Shown piece after piece: positions 45,275 to 54,260 of a DNA stretch of 64,000 bases. How positions within the stretch are numbered: the first letter of the stretch is position 1; each line of letters starts with the position of its first letter. The translations under genes and the position numbers were made by a program. The notes below the pieces were generated by a model. It saw nothing but the letters and a program-made list of their open reading frames with translations, had not been told where the DNA came from and did no database searches. Origin of the DNA: JAFARE01 sp963777285. Its GTDB lineage: Bacteria; Chloroflexota; Dormibacteria; Aeolococcales; Aeolococcaceae. The DNA is taken from positions 496,001 through 560,000 of the forward strand of contig CAVZPR010000001.1 in assembly GCA_963777285.1 (NCBI GenBank). Direction: 5' to 3'.

Positions 45275-45284
45275 CACTGGGGCA

Positions 45285-47417
45285 ATGCCCATCGCGGAGT
45301 TGATGGCCAAGGCCCAGTACCTGCCCGGCGACGACCAGGCCACCCTCGCTCGCGCCTTCGACGTGGCCGCGGCTGCGCACGAGGGCCAGTTCCGCCTCAC
45401 CGGCGAGGCCTACGTCGAGCACCCCGTGGCGGTCGCAGGCATCCTGGCCGACCTCCATCTGGACGGCGACACCCTCGCCGCGGCTCTCCTGCACGACACC
45501 GTGGAGGACACGCAGGTCACGCGCGACGACATCCGCGACGGGTTCGGCCCCGAGGTCGCCAAGCTCGTGGACGGCGTCACCAAGCTGGGCAAGATCCACG
45601 TGCGCACCGCCGAAGAGCACCAGGCGGAGAACATCCGCAAGATGCTGGTGGCCATGGCCGAGGATGTGCGCGTCGTCCTCATCAAGCTGGGCGACCGGCT
45701 GCACAACATGCGCACCATCGCCGCGCACACGCCGGAGCGCCGCGCCCGCATCAGCCGCGAGACGCTCGACATCTACGCACCGCTGGCGCACCGGCTGGGC
45801 ATCTGGCAGATCAAGGGCGAGCTCGAGGACCTCGCGTTCGTGCAGCTCGAGCCGGACAACTTCGCGCTGGTGGAGGCGAAGCTGGCCAGCCATCGCGAGC
45901 AGCGCGACGCCTTCGTGCGCGACGTGTCGGAGATCCTGGCACGGGAGTTCGAGCCGCTGGGCATGAACGCCGAGATCTCGGGGCGCACCAAGCACGTGTA
46001 CAGCATCCACGAGAAGATGCGCCGCAGCGGCAAGGAATTCGACGAGATCTACGACCTCATCGCCATCCGCGTGCTCGTCGATTCCATCAAGGACTGCTAC
46101 GGTGCGCTGGGCGTGGTGCACTCGTTGTGGAAGCCGATTCCCGGCCGCTTCAAGGACTACATCGCGATGCCCAAGGGCAACGGGTATCAGTCGCTGCACA
46201 CCACTGTGCTCTCGCACACCGGCGAGCCGATGGAGGTGCAGATCCGCACGCACGAGATGCATCAGCTCTCCGAGTACGGCGTGGCCGCGCACTGGCGCTA
46301 CAAGGGCCCGGGCGACGGTCAGCGCGTGGACGAGCGCTTCACCTGGCTGCGACTGCTCATGGACTGGCAGAAGGAGGTGCTCGACGCGGAGGCGTTCGTC
46401 GACACGGTGCGCGTCGACATCTTCCAGGACGAGGTCTTCGTGTTCACGCCGCGCGGCGACGTGCGCTCGCTGCCGCAGGGGTCGACGCCCGTCGACTTCG
46501 CGTACCGCATCCACACCGACGTGGGGCATCACTGCATCGGCGCCAAGGTGAACGGCCGCATGGTGTCGCTGGACCACCGGCTGCAGAACGGCGAGATCGT
46601 CGAGGTGCTCACCACCAAGGCGCCGCACGGCCCCTCGCGCGACTGGCTCAGCTTCGTGAAGACGTCGAGCGCGAGGGAGAAGATCCGCCAGTGGTTCAAG
46701 CGCGAACGGCGCGAGGAGAACGTGCAGAAGGGCCGGGAGGCGCTGGACAAGGAGTTCCGCCGCCTGCGCCAGATGGTGCTCGCCGCCGTCAAGGACGACC
46801 AGCTGCTCAAGCTGGCCCAGGACTTTCGCTTCAACAACGTCGACGACTTCGTCGCCGCGGTCGGCTATGGCGACATCAGCGCGCGCAGCGCGGTGCTCCG
46901 CTTCAGCGACGGCGAGCGCACGCCCGACCCCGGGCACGACCTCGGCATCCCGCTCACCAGCGCGCCCGCGCCGACGGGCACGGTGCGCGTGCACGGCCAC
47001 GCTGACATGCTCACCACGCTCGCCAGCTGCTGCAAGCCGGTCGCCGGTGAGTCGATCCGCGGCTACGTGACGCGGGGCAAGGGCGTCACCGTGCACCGCA
47101 GCGACTGCGTCAACGTGCGCAACGCCGGCGACGTCGAGCGTCTCGTCGAGGTGGAGTGGGAAACCGGCGCCCGCCAGGTCTACCCGGTGAGCATCAAGAT
47201 CGAGGCGTGGGATCGCACCGGGCTGCTGCGCGACATCGCCGGCGTCATCGCCGAGTCCAAGATCAACCTCAGCGGCGCCGACGTGCAGGTGTACGACGAC
47301 CGCACCGCGGTTATCTCAACCGTGGTGGAGATTCAGAACCTCACGCAGCTCAGCCGCCTGCTGGAGCGCCTCGAGTCGGTGCGCGACGTGCACACGGTGG
47401 CGCGCGACGGCGTCTGA
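45285..47417 (+). CDS. rel: RelA/SpoT bifunctional (p)ppGpp synthetase/hydrolase
   Basis: Controls the stringent response. 710 aa with every domain of a long RSH: HD hydrolase (YVEHPVAVAGIL, LLHDTVEDT near residue 67, IKLGDRLHNMRT), synthetase (EIYDLIAIRVLV, RFKDYIAMPKGNGYQSLHT near 287), TGS (EVFVFTPRGDVRSLPQGSTP), a cysteine-containing region (SCCKPVAGESIRGYVTRGKG near 582) and a C-terminal ACT domain (DRTGLLRDIAGVIAESKINL). HD and synthetase residues look intact, so both activities are expected. Convergent with the next gene at 5 bases. Confidence 0.95.
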   Translation: MPIAELMAKAQYLPGDDQATLARAFDVAAAAHEGQFRLTGEAYVEHPVAVAGILADLHLDGDTLAAALLHDTVEDTQVTRDDIRDGFGPEVAKLVDGVTKLGKIHVRTAEEHQAENIRKMLVAMAEDVRVVLIKLGDRLHNMRTIAAHTPERRARISRETLDIYAPLAHRLGIWQIKGELEDLAFVQLEPDNFALVEAKLASHREQRDAFVRDVSEILAREFEPLGMNAEISGRTKHVYSIHEKMRRSGKEFDEIYDLIAIRVLVDSIKDCYGALGVVHSLWKPIPGRFKDYIAMPKGNGYQSLHTTVLSHTGEPMEVQIRTHEMHQLSEYGVAAHWRYKGPGDGQRVDERFTWLRLLMDWQKEVLDAEAFVDTVRVDIFQDEVFVFTPRGDVRSLPQGSTPVDFAYRIHTDVGHHCIGAKVNGRMVSLDHRLQNGEIVEVLTTKAPHGPSRDWLSFVKTSSAREKIRQWFKRERREENVQKGREALDKEFRRLRQMVLAAVKDDQLLKLAQDFRFNNVDDFVAAVGYGDISARSAVLRFSDGERTPDPGHDLGIPLTSAPAPTGTVRVHGHADMLTTLASCCKPVAGESIRGYVTRGKGVTVHRSDCVNVRNAGDVERLVEVEWETGARQVYPVSIKIEAWDRTGLLRDIAGVIAESKINLSGADVQVYDDRTAVISTVVEIQNLTQLSRLLERLESVRDVHTVARDGV

Positions 47418-47422
47418 GCAGC

Positions 47423-48370
47423 TCAGGCCGCGACGCGGCTGAAGCGCATGCCTCTGCCGTTGAGCGCGAGGCTCATCTCGTCGCCTGTGACCCAGGCGTC
47501 GACGGCGCCGTCGACGCCCATCGCGTCAGCGTGGAGCTTGCCGTCGGCGCCGACCGACCAGTGGCCGGTTCGCTGCATGCCGTTCATCATCGTCAGCGAC
47601 AGGGTTCCGTCGGCGCTGAAGGTGACCTTCATGAACGGGCTGCTCCACGCGCCCACGATCGCCGCCGCGAGCGGGCGAGCGTCCCGCTGGTCCGGTGGCG
47701 GAGGCACCGCGGCCTGCTGCGTCTCGTTCTCGAACTTGGTCACCATCGCCGCACCTTGCGCCCGTACCTCCGCTCGCTTCGTCGAGTCGGCGGAGAAGAG
47801 CGTGCCCAGCTCGCTCCGCGCCAAGCCCTCGAGCGAGTTCGCGGTGATGTCGCCGACCTCCGGATCCGCGAGCCGTTCCATGTTGACCACACGCGCGCTG
47901 CGCGGCAGGTAGAAGACGCGCACGTACCCCGCGTCCGGCGCCTCCAGATACCAGGACCGCCACACCTCGAACCGCCGGCCCTCGACCTCGAAGTAGTACG
48001 ACGTCAGGCTGCTGCCGCGGCTGCCGTGCGTCGTGACGGTCCGTTTGGTGATGGCGCCGTCGATCGCCTGTACCTTCCCGGCGCGCACGTCCTCGGTGAC
48101 GCGGTCGTCGCCGCTGAGCGCGCGCCACAGCAGGAAACCCGCGATCGCGAGGCAGGCGACGCCGGCGAGCGGCTTGACGGTTGCGTACTTCGCCGGGCCC
48201 GGGGCGAACCACACGAGCATGCCGATGACCGTGATGGCAGCCGCGAAGTAGGTCTCGGTCTTGCGTATACCTCGCGACTGGCTCCGCCACGCGCGGCGCT
48301 GCTCGTCGGTGAGGCGGCCGGCGCGATTTGCGCCGACCGCCTCGGAAACGAGCGCGTCGCCGGGGTCCAT
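47423..48370 (-). CDS. two-helix membrane protein of unknown function
   Basis: 315 aa, family not recognised. A cytoplasmic N-terminus (LTDEQRRAWRSQSRGIRKTE) precedes two membrane helices at about 41-58 (YFAAAITVIGMLVWFAPG) and 66-84. The soluble part has a beta-rich stretch (SSLTSYYFEVEGRRFEVWRS, YVRVFYLPRSARVVNMERL) and a C-terminal segment resembling a lipocalin-like stability motif (GAWSSPFMKVTFSADGTLSL, then TGHWSVGADGKLHADAM). Last gene of the minus-strand group, 41 bases after the lipoprotein gene. Confidence 0.75.
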   Translation of the reverse strand: MDPGDALVSEAVGANRAGRLTDEQRRAWRSQSRGIRKTETYFAAAITVIGMLVWFAPGPAKYATVKPLAGVACLAIAGFLLWRALSGDDRVTEDVRAGKVQAIDGAITKRTVTTHGSRGSSLTSYYFEVEGRRFEVWRSWYLEAPDAGYVRVFYLPRSARVVNMERLADPEVGDITANSLEGLARSELGTLFSADSTKRAEVRAQGAAMVTKFENETQQAAVPPPPDQRDARPLAAAIVGAWSSPFMKVTFSADGTLSLTMMNGMQRTGHWSVGADGKLHADAMGVDGAVDAWVTGDEMSLALNGRGMRFSRVAA

Positions 48371-48411
48371 GCCGTGCTCCTACTCCCCGGTGCCCCGTCG
48401 ACCCGCCGGCC

Positions 48412-49065
48412 TCACGGAATCCGTCCCAGCGCGGTCGTCCCCTCACTCTCCATCGCGGCGCTGCTCGGTGGCGTTCCGCCGACATTGAGATCCGAGAAGG
48501 CAAGGAATGTCGCTCCCTTCAGGAGATAGATGGCGCTGCCGCCGAAGGTGTGCCCGGCGATGGTCGTGCCGAACGTCCCCACCGCGGCCTTGTCGGCGCC
48601 GGAGACGCTGGTGTCGCTGATGTTGAAGCTGACGGTGACGCCTGCCGGAAGACCTGTGAGGCCCTTCTTGATCTGAGCCTCCGCTTTGGCTTCCTGGGCC
48701 GCCCATTCCGCCTGCGCCGTCGCGGGATCCGAAGCCTGCGCGACGGTCACTTGGAACACATTGGTGGTCTGGTAGCCGTACACGCAGGTGTTGCTGTTGC
48801 CGCCGCTGCCGGTGCTGGTCTCCTCCTTGCAGCTGGTGTAGTTGGCGCCGGCCAGCTGCGACGCCTCGGAGGCGGTGACCAGCTGGGCCGGGTCGAGGCT
48901 CGTCGGCGCCGCGGAGGTGGACGGCGCAGCCGTGGCCGCGGCGGTGGCGGCGGGGCTAGAGCTGGTGGCTGGGGTTGGGGTGCCGCTGCTGTTGGTGGAC
49001 GAGCTGCAGGCGGCGAGCGCCGCCAGCAGCGGGAAGCCCAGCAGGATCAGTGGTCTCGGGTTCAT
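48412..49065 (-). CDS. secreted lipoprotein of unknown function
   Basis: 217 aa. Signal peptide with lipobox LLAALAAC (Cys20), then a Ser/Thr/Ala/Pro linker of about 40 residues, typical for a surface lipoprotein in high-GC Gram-positives. The folded part (LVTASEASQLAGANYTSCKE to the end) recalls DUF3558-like proteins: a paired Cys (SCKEE, NTCVYGY), then VTVSFNISDTSVSGADKAAV. ATG 49065 has a strong AAGGAG. 33 bases after the beta-propeller gene and probably in one transcript with it. Confidence 0.8.
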   Translation of the reverse strand: MNPRPLILLGFPLLAALAACSSSTNSSGTPTPATSSSPAATAAATAAPSTSAAPTSLDPAQLVTASEASQLAGANYTSCKEETSTGSGGNSNTCVYGYQTTNVFQVTVAQASDPATAQAEWAAQEAKAEAQIKKGLTGLPAGVTVSFNISDTSVSGADKAAVGTFGTTIAGHTFGGSAIYLLKGATFLAFSDLNVGGTPPSSAAMESEGTTALGRIP

Positions 49066-49098
49066 TGCCGTGGTCTCCTTGTGTTGTTGCTGCGGTGG

Positions 49099-50599
49099 CT
49101 ACGAAGCCCGCAGCGATCGGTCGGGATGCAGTGTGGCAGCGGCCGGCTGCGCGGCGGCAGCCGGCGGGGTCGGGAGCGTGTACGCGTAGATGGAGTGGTC
49201 CGTGGATCCCTCGTAGACCCAGCCGTTGACCACGACGGGGGATGTCTGCGACTGCCCGCCGTTGCTGGCGGTCCAGAGCACCGAGCCGGTCGAACTCATC
49301 GAGCGCGTTGAGCGTGTTCTGCCCGGTGCCGGGGTCACCAAAGGCATCGCCACAGGTCTCGTACACCACACCGTTTGCGACGCTGGGCTGAGCCACAACC
49401 CCGGCGTCACACAACCCGGCTCCCCACAACTGCGCGCTGCTCGTCGCGCTCACGGCGTCGAACGCGTACGAGCCGCCTCCGCCCACGTAGACCGCACCCC
49501 CGGTGACAGCCGGCGATCCCACGGGAGGGCCTCCGGTGTTGAATCTATAGAGCTGTTGGCCGTCGGCTGCGCCCAGGGCGTACAGGTAGTCGTCGTAGGA
49601 GCCGATGTACACGACCCCGTTGGCGACGGCCGGGGAGAGGTAGACCGGCCCCCCCGTGGGGTAGTACCAGAGCAGGGAGCCGTCGGTCGCGCTGAGGGCA
49701 TAGACGTTGCCGTTCGCAGAGCCGGCGTAGACCGCGCCGTTGGCGACGGCCGGCGAGGATGAGATCGCGCCCGTGGTCGCCGTAGCCCAGATCTGGGCGC
49801 CGGTCGACGCGTTGATGGCGTAGACGGTGTGATCCTCCGAGCCGACATACACCACGCCGTTCACCACGGTGGGCGAGGACACGACGGCGCCGCCGGTGGG
49901 AAACACCCACGGCGTGAAGCCGTCGGACGTGTCGACCGCGTACACGTTGCCGCTGTTGCCGCCGATGTAGAGGCGGCTTCCGGCCACGACAGGCGACGAG
50001 TCGAACCCGGACGGCTCCAGCGCGCTCAGGTCGTCGTTCCACTTCACCTTTCCCGTAGCGGCGTGCAAGGCGTAGATGTGACCGTCCTCAGAGCCGGCGT
50101 AGAGGATGCCGTTGACCACCGCCGGAGTGGAGTTCACCGCGCCGCCGGTGGGGAACGTCCAAGCCTGCTCCAGGTTCTGGACGTTGTACGGATTGAGCGT
50201 GTTCTCGTACGGGTTCCAGCCCTGACGCGCCGCGTTGAACCCGAGCTCGGTCCAGTTCGTGCGCACCGTGAACCTCTTCTGTGCGGACAGGCTGCTGGTG
50301 CGCCCCACCGCCGTGACGTAGTGAACGCCCGGCTGCGCTGATGCCGGGACGTGGAACGACACCGAGAACGCTCCCGTGGCGTCGCTCGACGCCAGCGCCA
50401 TGTCGGTGCTGTCGAAGTACACGTCGACCCCCTCCGTGACGCCGAAGCCCGCGCCCTTCACGACGAGTTTCGTCGTGGGCGGCCCTGACGCGGTCTTCAG
50501 GGTCAGCGTCGGGCCTGCCGCGGAGACGGCGCGGCCGGCTCCCGCGGCGACGGATGCCGCGACGACGGCACCGATCAGCAGCTTGACGAGCGGTCTCAT
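49099..50599 (-). pseudogene. exported PQQ-type beta-propeller protein, frameshifted near its C-terminus
   Basis: Signal peptide (RPLVKLLIGAVVAASVAAGA), an IPT/TIG-like domain (about 30-115; PTTKLVVKGAGFGVTEGVDV), then PQQ-type repeats (SPAVANGVVYIGSYDDYLYAL, SPTVVNGVVYVGSEDHTVYAI and similar). Frame 1 is lost after NTLNALDE (near 49293-49295). One base fewer (GAGTCG for GAGTTCG) restores STGSVLWTASNGGQ, a last blade SPVVVNGWVYEGSTDHSIYA and the stop at 49099-49101, making about eight blades. Usually such proteins are scaffolds or outer-surface binding proteins; an enzyme cofactor role cannot be inferred. ATG 50599 has GGAGG upstream. Confidence 0.82.
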
Positions 50600-50615
50600 C
50601 GACCTACCTCCATTG

Positions 50616-50631
50616 CACCCGTGATCGGGTG
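50616..50631 (-). other. short hairpin in the leader of the beta-propeller gene
   Basis: CACCCG (50616-50621) and CGGGTG (50626-50631) form a 6-bp stem with a 4-base loop just upstream of the beta-propeller gene's ribosome site (on the minus strand). It may end the small upstream gene's transcript or affect translation. Confidence 0.35.
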
Positions 50632-50663
50632 TGGTTCGACACCGTTCTGGCAACGCATGACAA

Positions 50664-50870
50664 TTACTCCTCTGTTGGATCACTCAGCGCGCCGGACATC
50701 TGTTGACCCGCCGCGGGCGAGCCGGCGGCCTCGACCAGGAAGCGGATCAGCGAGTCCGGCTCCGCGAACGTGACGCGGCGCCCTGACCGCAGGTGCACCG
50801 CCGTGCCGCGCACCCCCTCGGGGCGCTCGCCCTCGCTCGGCGTCCACACCCGCACCGTGAATGTCTCCAC
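50664..50870 (-). CDS. small protein of unknown function (68 aa)
   Basis: Compact, charged protein METFTVRVWTPSEGERPEGV continuing with AVHLRSGRRVTFAEPDSLIRF; no membrane segment. The pattern (RVW-P-EG-R-EG-RG-hhhh-SGR-h-F-h-h-dLhhFL) resembles small proteins common in Chloroflexi and actinobacteria, but no function is known to me. 61 bases after the regulator gene (stop at 50932) and 64 before the beta-propeller gene, same strand. Confidence 0.65.
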   Translation of the reverse strand: METFTVRVWTPSEGERPEGVRGTAVHLRSGRRVTFAEPDSLIRFLVEAAGSPAAGQQMSGALSDPTEE

Positions 50871-50931
50871 GACGGGCGAGCGTAGGCAGGCCTCTTAGCG
50901 CCGCCTTAAGGTTCGCTGAAAGCCGGCGACC

Positions 50932-53900
50932 TCAGCTCGCACGCGCCGCGGCGGGGAAGGGCGCCGGCTCCACGCCCAGCTCATCCATGGCGCGCCGGTA
51001 GTTCAGGTAGTGACGGTGCGCCTCGCCGTGCCGGCCGGCGGCCGTGAGTGCGCTCACCAGTCCGAGGTTCGCCTGCTCGTCGTAGCGGTCCAGCTCGAGG
51101 ATCCGCAGAAAGTGCGGCACGGCCGCCTCCGGGTCGGCGCCGGCGGCGGCGTGCGTGGCCAGCACACGGGAGGCGGCGACGTACGCCGAGCGAGCCTCCT
51201 CGCGCGCCACCACCGCCCAGTCGTCGTACGAGTTCTCCTCCAGGAAATCGCCGGCGTAGCTTCGCGTCGCCGCCTCCAGCAGCGCCAGCCCAGCGCCTTG
51301 CTCGCCGCGACGCAGCAGCGCCTGGCCCTCGGATGCCGCCGTCAGGAACCGTTCCAGGTCGACATCGACGCGGTTCAGGTCGAGGGCGACGGCCTCCTTG
51401 CCGGCCACGACGATGTCATCGCCGAGCCTGCGCTCGGGGTCGAGCACGGTGCGCACAGTCGTCAGCGCGACCGAGAGCCGGTTGGCGATCCGGTCCGGGT
51501 CCTCCCCGGGCCACAGCGTCTCCATCAGGAAGCCGCGCGTGGCCGGCCGGCCGCGCCGCGCCACCAGGAGTTTGAGCAGCTCGCGCGCGCGGCGCGACTG
51601 CCACTCAGATGCGGGCACCGGAGCACCGCCGCGCAACACCGCGAAGCCGCCGAGCGATTGGATTCGCAGGGCCGGAGGGTCGCTCCCGGTGGCGAGCGTG
51701 GCGATGCCGGCGGCGGTGCCGCGCTCAGGGTGCGGGCGAAGCCCGTGCGCCTCCAAGGCTCGCTCGGCGTCCCGGCGCAGGGCCACCGCGCCGGGGACAC
51801 TCGCTGACGCCAGGGCGAGCTCCGTCCTCGCGGCCGCCACCGGATTGCCGATCTCGCGCCAGATTGCCACCGCCTCTCGCAGACGGGCTTCGCGCGTCCC
51901 CGGGTCGGCGGCCACCGCGCCGGCCAGCACCGTCGCCTCCGCCAGCCCGGCGCGGTCGTGGCGGCCACGCGCCTGCTCGATCGCCTCGGCGGCGGCCGAT
52001 GCGGCGCCGGCGGTGTCCTCCCGGGCCCAGGCCACCCAGCCCTGCGCCAAGAGCGCTGTGACGTAGCCGAGGCCCGCGCCGAGGGCGACGGCCCGGCCGG
52101 CCACCGTCCGCGCCTGCTCCGGGTCGCCGACGGCCAGCACCGTCGCCAAACCCGCGAGCGCGGGCACGAGGCCCTGGACGTCCCCCGATGCTTCGGAGAC
52201 CGCCGCAGCCTCTTCGAACACGGCGCGCGCCTGGGCGAGGTTGCCGCGCTCGCGATAGACCTCGCCGATGATCGTGAGCGGGTACGCGATCATGTCCGAG
52301 CCGATCTGGCGGTAGCGCTCGCGCGACGCCTCGAGGTCGGAGAGGCCCTCGTCGATCCGCCCCAGGCGCACCTTCGCCTCGCCGCGGTTGCTCAGGCTGA
52401 GCGCCAGGAAGCTCGCGTACGAGGTGAGCTCCGCAAGACGCACCGCGACCTCGAGCTCCTGCAACGCCTCGGCGTACGAGCCCTCCTCCAGGAAGTGCGA
52501 CGCCCGGTTGGTGCGGATGCGGACGGTCTGCAGGACGTCCGGCGCCTCCTCCGCGGCGCGCAGCGCCAGCAGGTAGTGCGCGTCGTTGCCGCGGCGATCA
52601 CCGTCGAGCGCCGCCAGCATGGCCATCACCGTGTGCGCCGCGGCCAGGGCGCGGCGGTCGCCGCTGGCATTCGCTGCCGCCAGGGCGCGGGTGGCCAGCG
52701 TCCGGCAGGGTTCGACCTCGCCACGGATCCAGTGCGCCGTCGACGTCCAGGCCAGCAACAGCGCTGTGTCGACCGGCTCGCACTGCTCGTCGTCGGTCGC
52801 GCTCGCGTACACCTGCAGCGCCCGCTCGGGCTCGCCCCGGAGGTAGTGGATGACGCCGATGCGCCAGGCGAGGCTGGCGGGGAGCACGTCGCGGCCCGCG
52901 GTGGCGCGCTGAAAGCAGGCAAGCGCCGCCTCCCAATCTCCCTGGATCTGCTCTGCCTCACCCTGCAGCTGCTCGACGGTCGGGTCGCGCTCGCCGGCAG
53001 GCACCGCGCGGCATGCGTCGAGCACCGCCGCCACCTGGCCGCCGGCCAGCAGCCGGGCACCGTGGGCCACGAGCGTGGCGCGGAGCCGGTCGGGCATCCC
53101 GGCGGAGACGAGCATGCGCAGCGCCCCGGCGGGGTCACCCCGCGCCTCCATCCACTGGCCAGCCTCCAGCCGCAGGCGCCGCGCCGTCCCGCGTTCCAGC
53201 GGCAGATGCTCGAGGGCGTACTCGCGGATCAGGGGCCGCAGCGCCAGGGAGCCGTCCTGGCGGCTGTCGACGAACAGCCCGCGGCCGGCCAGCTCCGCCA
53301 GCAGAGCGCGCGCTCCCCGGATGCCCAGCGCCTCGCAGAGCTCGGGCGTGAAACGGTCCAGCAGGGCGACCCGGCTCATCAGGTGGCGGACGGGCGGGGG
53401 GAGGCGGGCGAACACCTCCTCGGCGAGATAGTTGAAAAGCGGCGCGCCGGGCCGCTCCAGACCCGCCACGGCTTCCAGCCGTGCCTCCGCGGGCGCGTCT
53501 CGCAGCGCCTCGACCGCCAGGACCACGCCGGCCGGCCAGCCACCGGTGAGGCGGTGCACCGACGTGGCCAGCTCGGCCCCGGACGCGCCGAGGCGCGTTT
53601 CGATCAGCTCGGCGACCTCCGCGGTGCTGAACGCCAGCTGGGCGCCGCCGATGTCGAGCAGCTGGCCCTGACCCCTCAGGCGTTCGACGGGAAAGGGTGG
53701 CCGCTGCCGCCCCGAGAGCACCAGGTGCAGCCGGGGCGGGGCATGGCGGCAGAGTGCTTCGACCAGCCGTGCCGACGGGCTCCCGGGGCTGAGCTCCTGA
53801 ATGTCGTCGACCACCAGCAGCAGATCGGCCGGCAGGAGGGGATGCAGCGTCTCCGCGAGGCGCGCGGCGAGCGAGTCTGCTCGCGCGTGCTGCTCGGGTT

Positions 53901-54213
53901 CGGGACCGCCCGCGCCCTCCGCCAGCCAGGTGGAGTCGGCGGGGAGCTCCGGAACGCGCAGGCGGAGTGCGTCGCCGAGACGGCGGCCGAGCGTGGCCAG
54001 GTCCTGGTCGAGCTGGTCGACGGTGTACCAGGCGCAGGGCGCGGCCTCCCACCATGAAGCCAGCAGCGTTGACTTGCCGAACCCCGCCTCGGCCACCACC
54101 AGCGTCAGCCGCCGCTGCGCCGCCGTGGCCGCCAGGGCCGCCAACGCGGGACGCTCGACGAAGCCGGCCGGGCGGTCGGGTGGCAGGATCTTCGCCACCG
54201 GGGTCGTTTCCAC
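50932..54213 (-). CDS. MalT-like AAA/TPR regulator with C-terminal OmpR-type wHTH and BTAD
   Basis: 1093 aa STAND-type regulator. N-terminal ATPase: LVVAEAGFGKSTLLASWWEA (Walker A), DLLLVVDDIQEL (Walker B), RLTGGWPAGVVLAVEAL (MalT/LuxR-family signature). About 330-830 is a TPR-like helical array. From about 847 a SARP-type winged helix begins (LRIQSLGGFAVLRGGAPVPA, then SRRARELLKLLVARRG), with a bacterial transcriptional activator domain at about 940-1090 (FLRILELDRYDEQANLGLVS). Likely senses a ligand through the TPRs; the beta-propeller/lipoprotein genes downstream on the same strand are candidate targets. Divergent from hisS. Confidence 0.9.
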   Translation of the reverse strand: METTPVAKILPPDRPAGFVERPALAALAATAAQRRLTLVVAEAGFGKSTLLASWWEAAPCAWYTVDQLDQDLATLGRRLGDALRLRVPELPADSTWLAEGAGGPEPEQHARADSLAARLAETLHPLLPADLLLVVDDIQELSPGSPSARLVEALCRHAPPRLHLVLSGRQRPPFPVERLRGQGQLLDIGGAQLAFSTAEVAELIETRLGASGAELATSVHRLTGGWPAGVVLAVEALRDAPAEARLEAVAGLERPGAPLFNYLAEEVFARLPPPVRHLMSRVALLDRFTPELCEALGIRGARALLAELAGRGLFVDSRQDGSLALRPLIREYALEHLPLERGTARRLRLEAGQWMEARGDPAGALRMLVSAGMPDRLRATLVAHGARLLAGGQVAAVLDACRAVPAGERDPTVEQLQGEAEQIQGDWEAALACFQRATAGRDVLPASLAWRIGVIHYLRGEPERALQVYASATDDEQCEPVDTALLLAWTSTAHWIRGEVEPCRTLATRALAAANASGDRRALAAAHTVMAMLAALDGDRRGNDAHYLLALRAAEEAPDVLQTVRIRTNRASHFLEEGSYAEALQELEVAVRLAELTSYASFLALSLSNRGEAKVRLGRIDEGLSDLEASRERYRQIGSDMIAYPLTIIGEVYRERGNLAQARAVFEEAAAVSEASGDVQGLVPALAGLATVLAVGDPEQARTVAGRAVALGAGLGYVTALLAQGWVAWAREDTAGAASAAAEAIEQARGRHDRAGLAEATVLAGAVAADPGTREARLREAVAIWREIGNPVAAARTELALASASVPGAVALRRDAERALEAHGLRPHPERGTAAGIATLATGSDPPALRIQSLGGFAVLRGGAPVPASEWQSRRARELLKLLVARRGRPATRGFLMETLWPGEDPDRIANRLSVALTTVRTVLDPERRLGDDIVVAGKEAVALDLNRVDVDLERFLTAASEGQALLRRGEQGAGLALLEAATRSYAGDFLEENSYDDWAVVAREEARSAYVAASRVLATHAAAGADPEAAVPHFLRILELDRYDEQANLGLVSALTAAGRHGEAHRHYLNYRRAMDELGVEPAPFPAAARAS

Positions 54214-54245
54214 GTGGTGAGTCTGGGGCCCGTTCAGCCAACCCG

Positions 54246-54251
54246 TAGACT
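54246..54251 (+). promoter_or_regulatory. possible -10 box (TAGACT) for hisS-aspS
   Basis: TAGACT ends nine bases before the hisS ATG in a 47-base divergent gap. It would give a leaderless or near-leaderless mRNA; no ribosome site precedes the ATG. No good -35. Confidence 0.4.
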
Positions 54252-54260
54252 CGGGCGCTC

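Noticed and set aside
44181..47096. 971-residue antisense frame over tauE and rel
   Set aside because: Low-complexity His/Arg/Val composition without domains; the opposite strand encodes full TauE and RelA/SpoT proteins.
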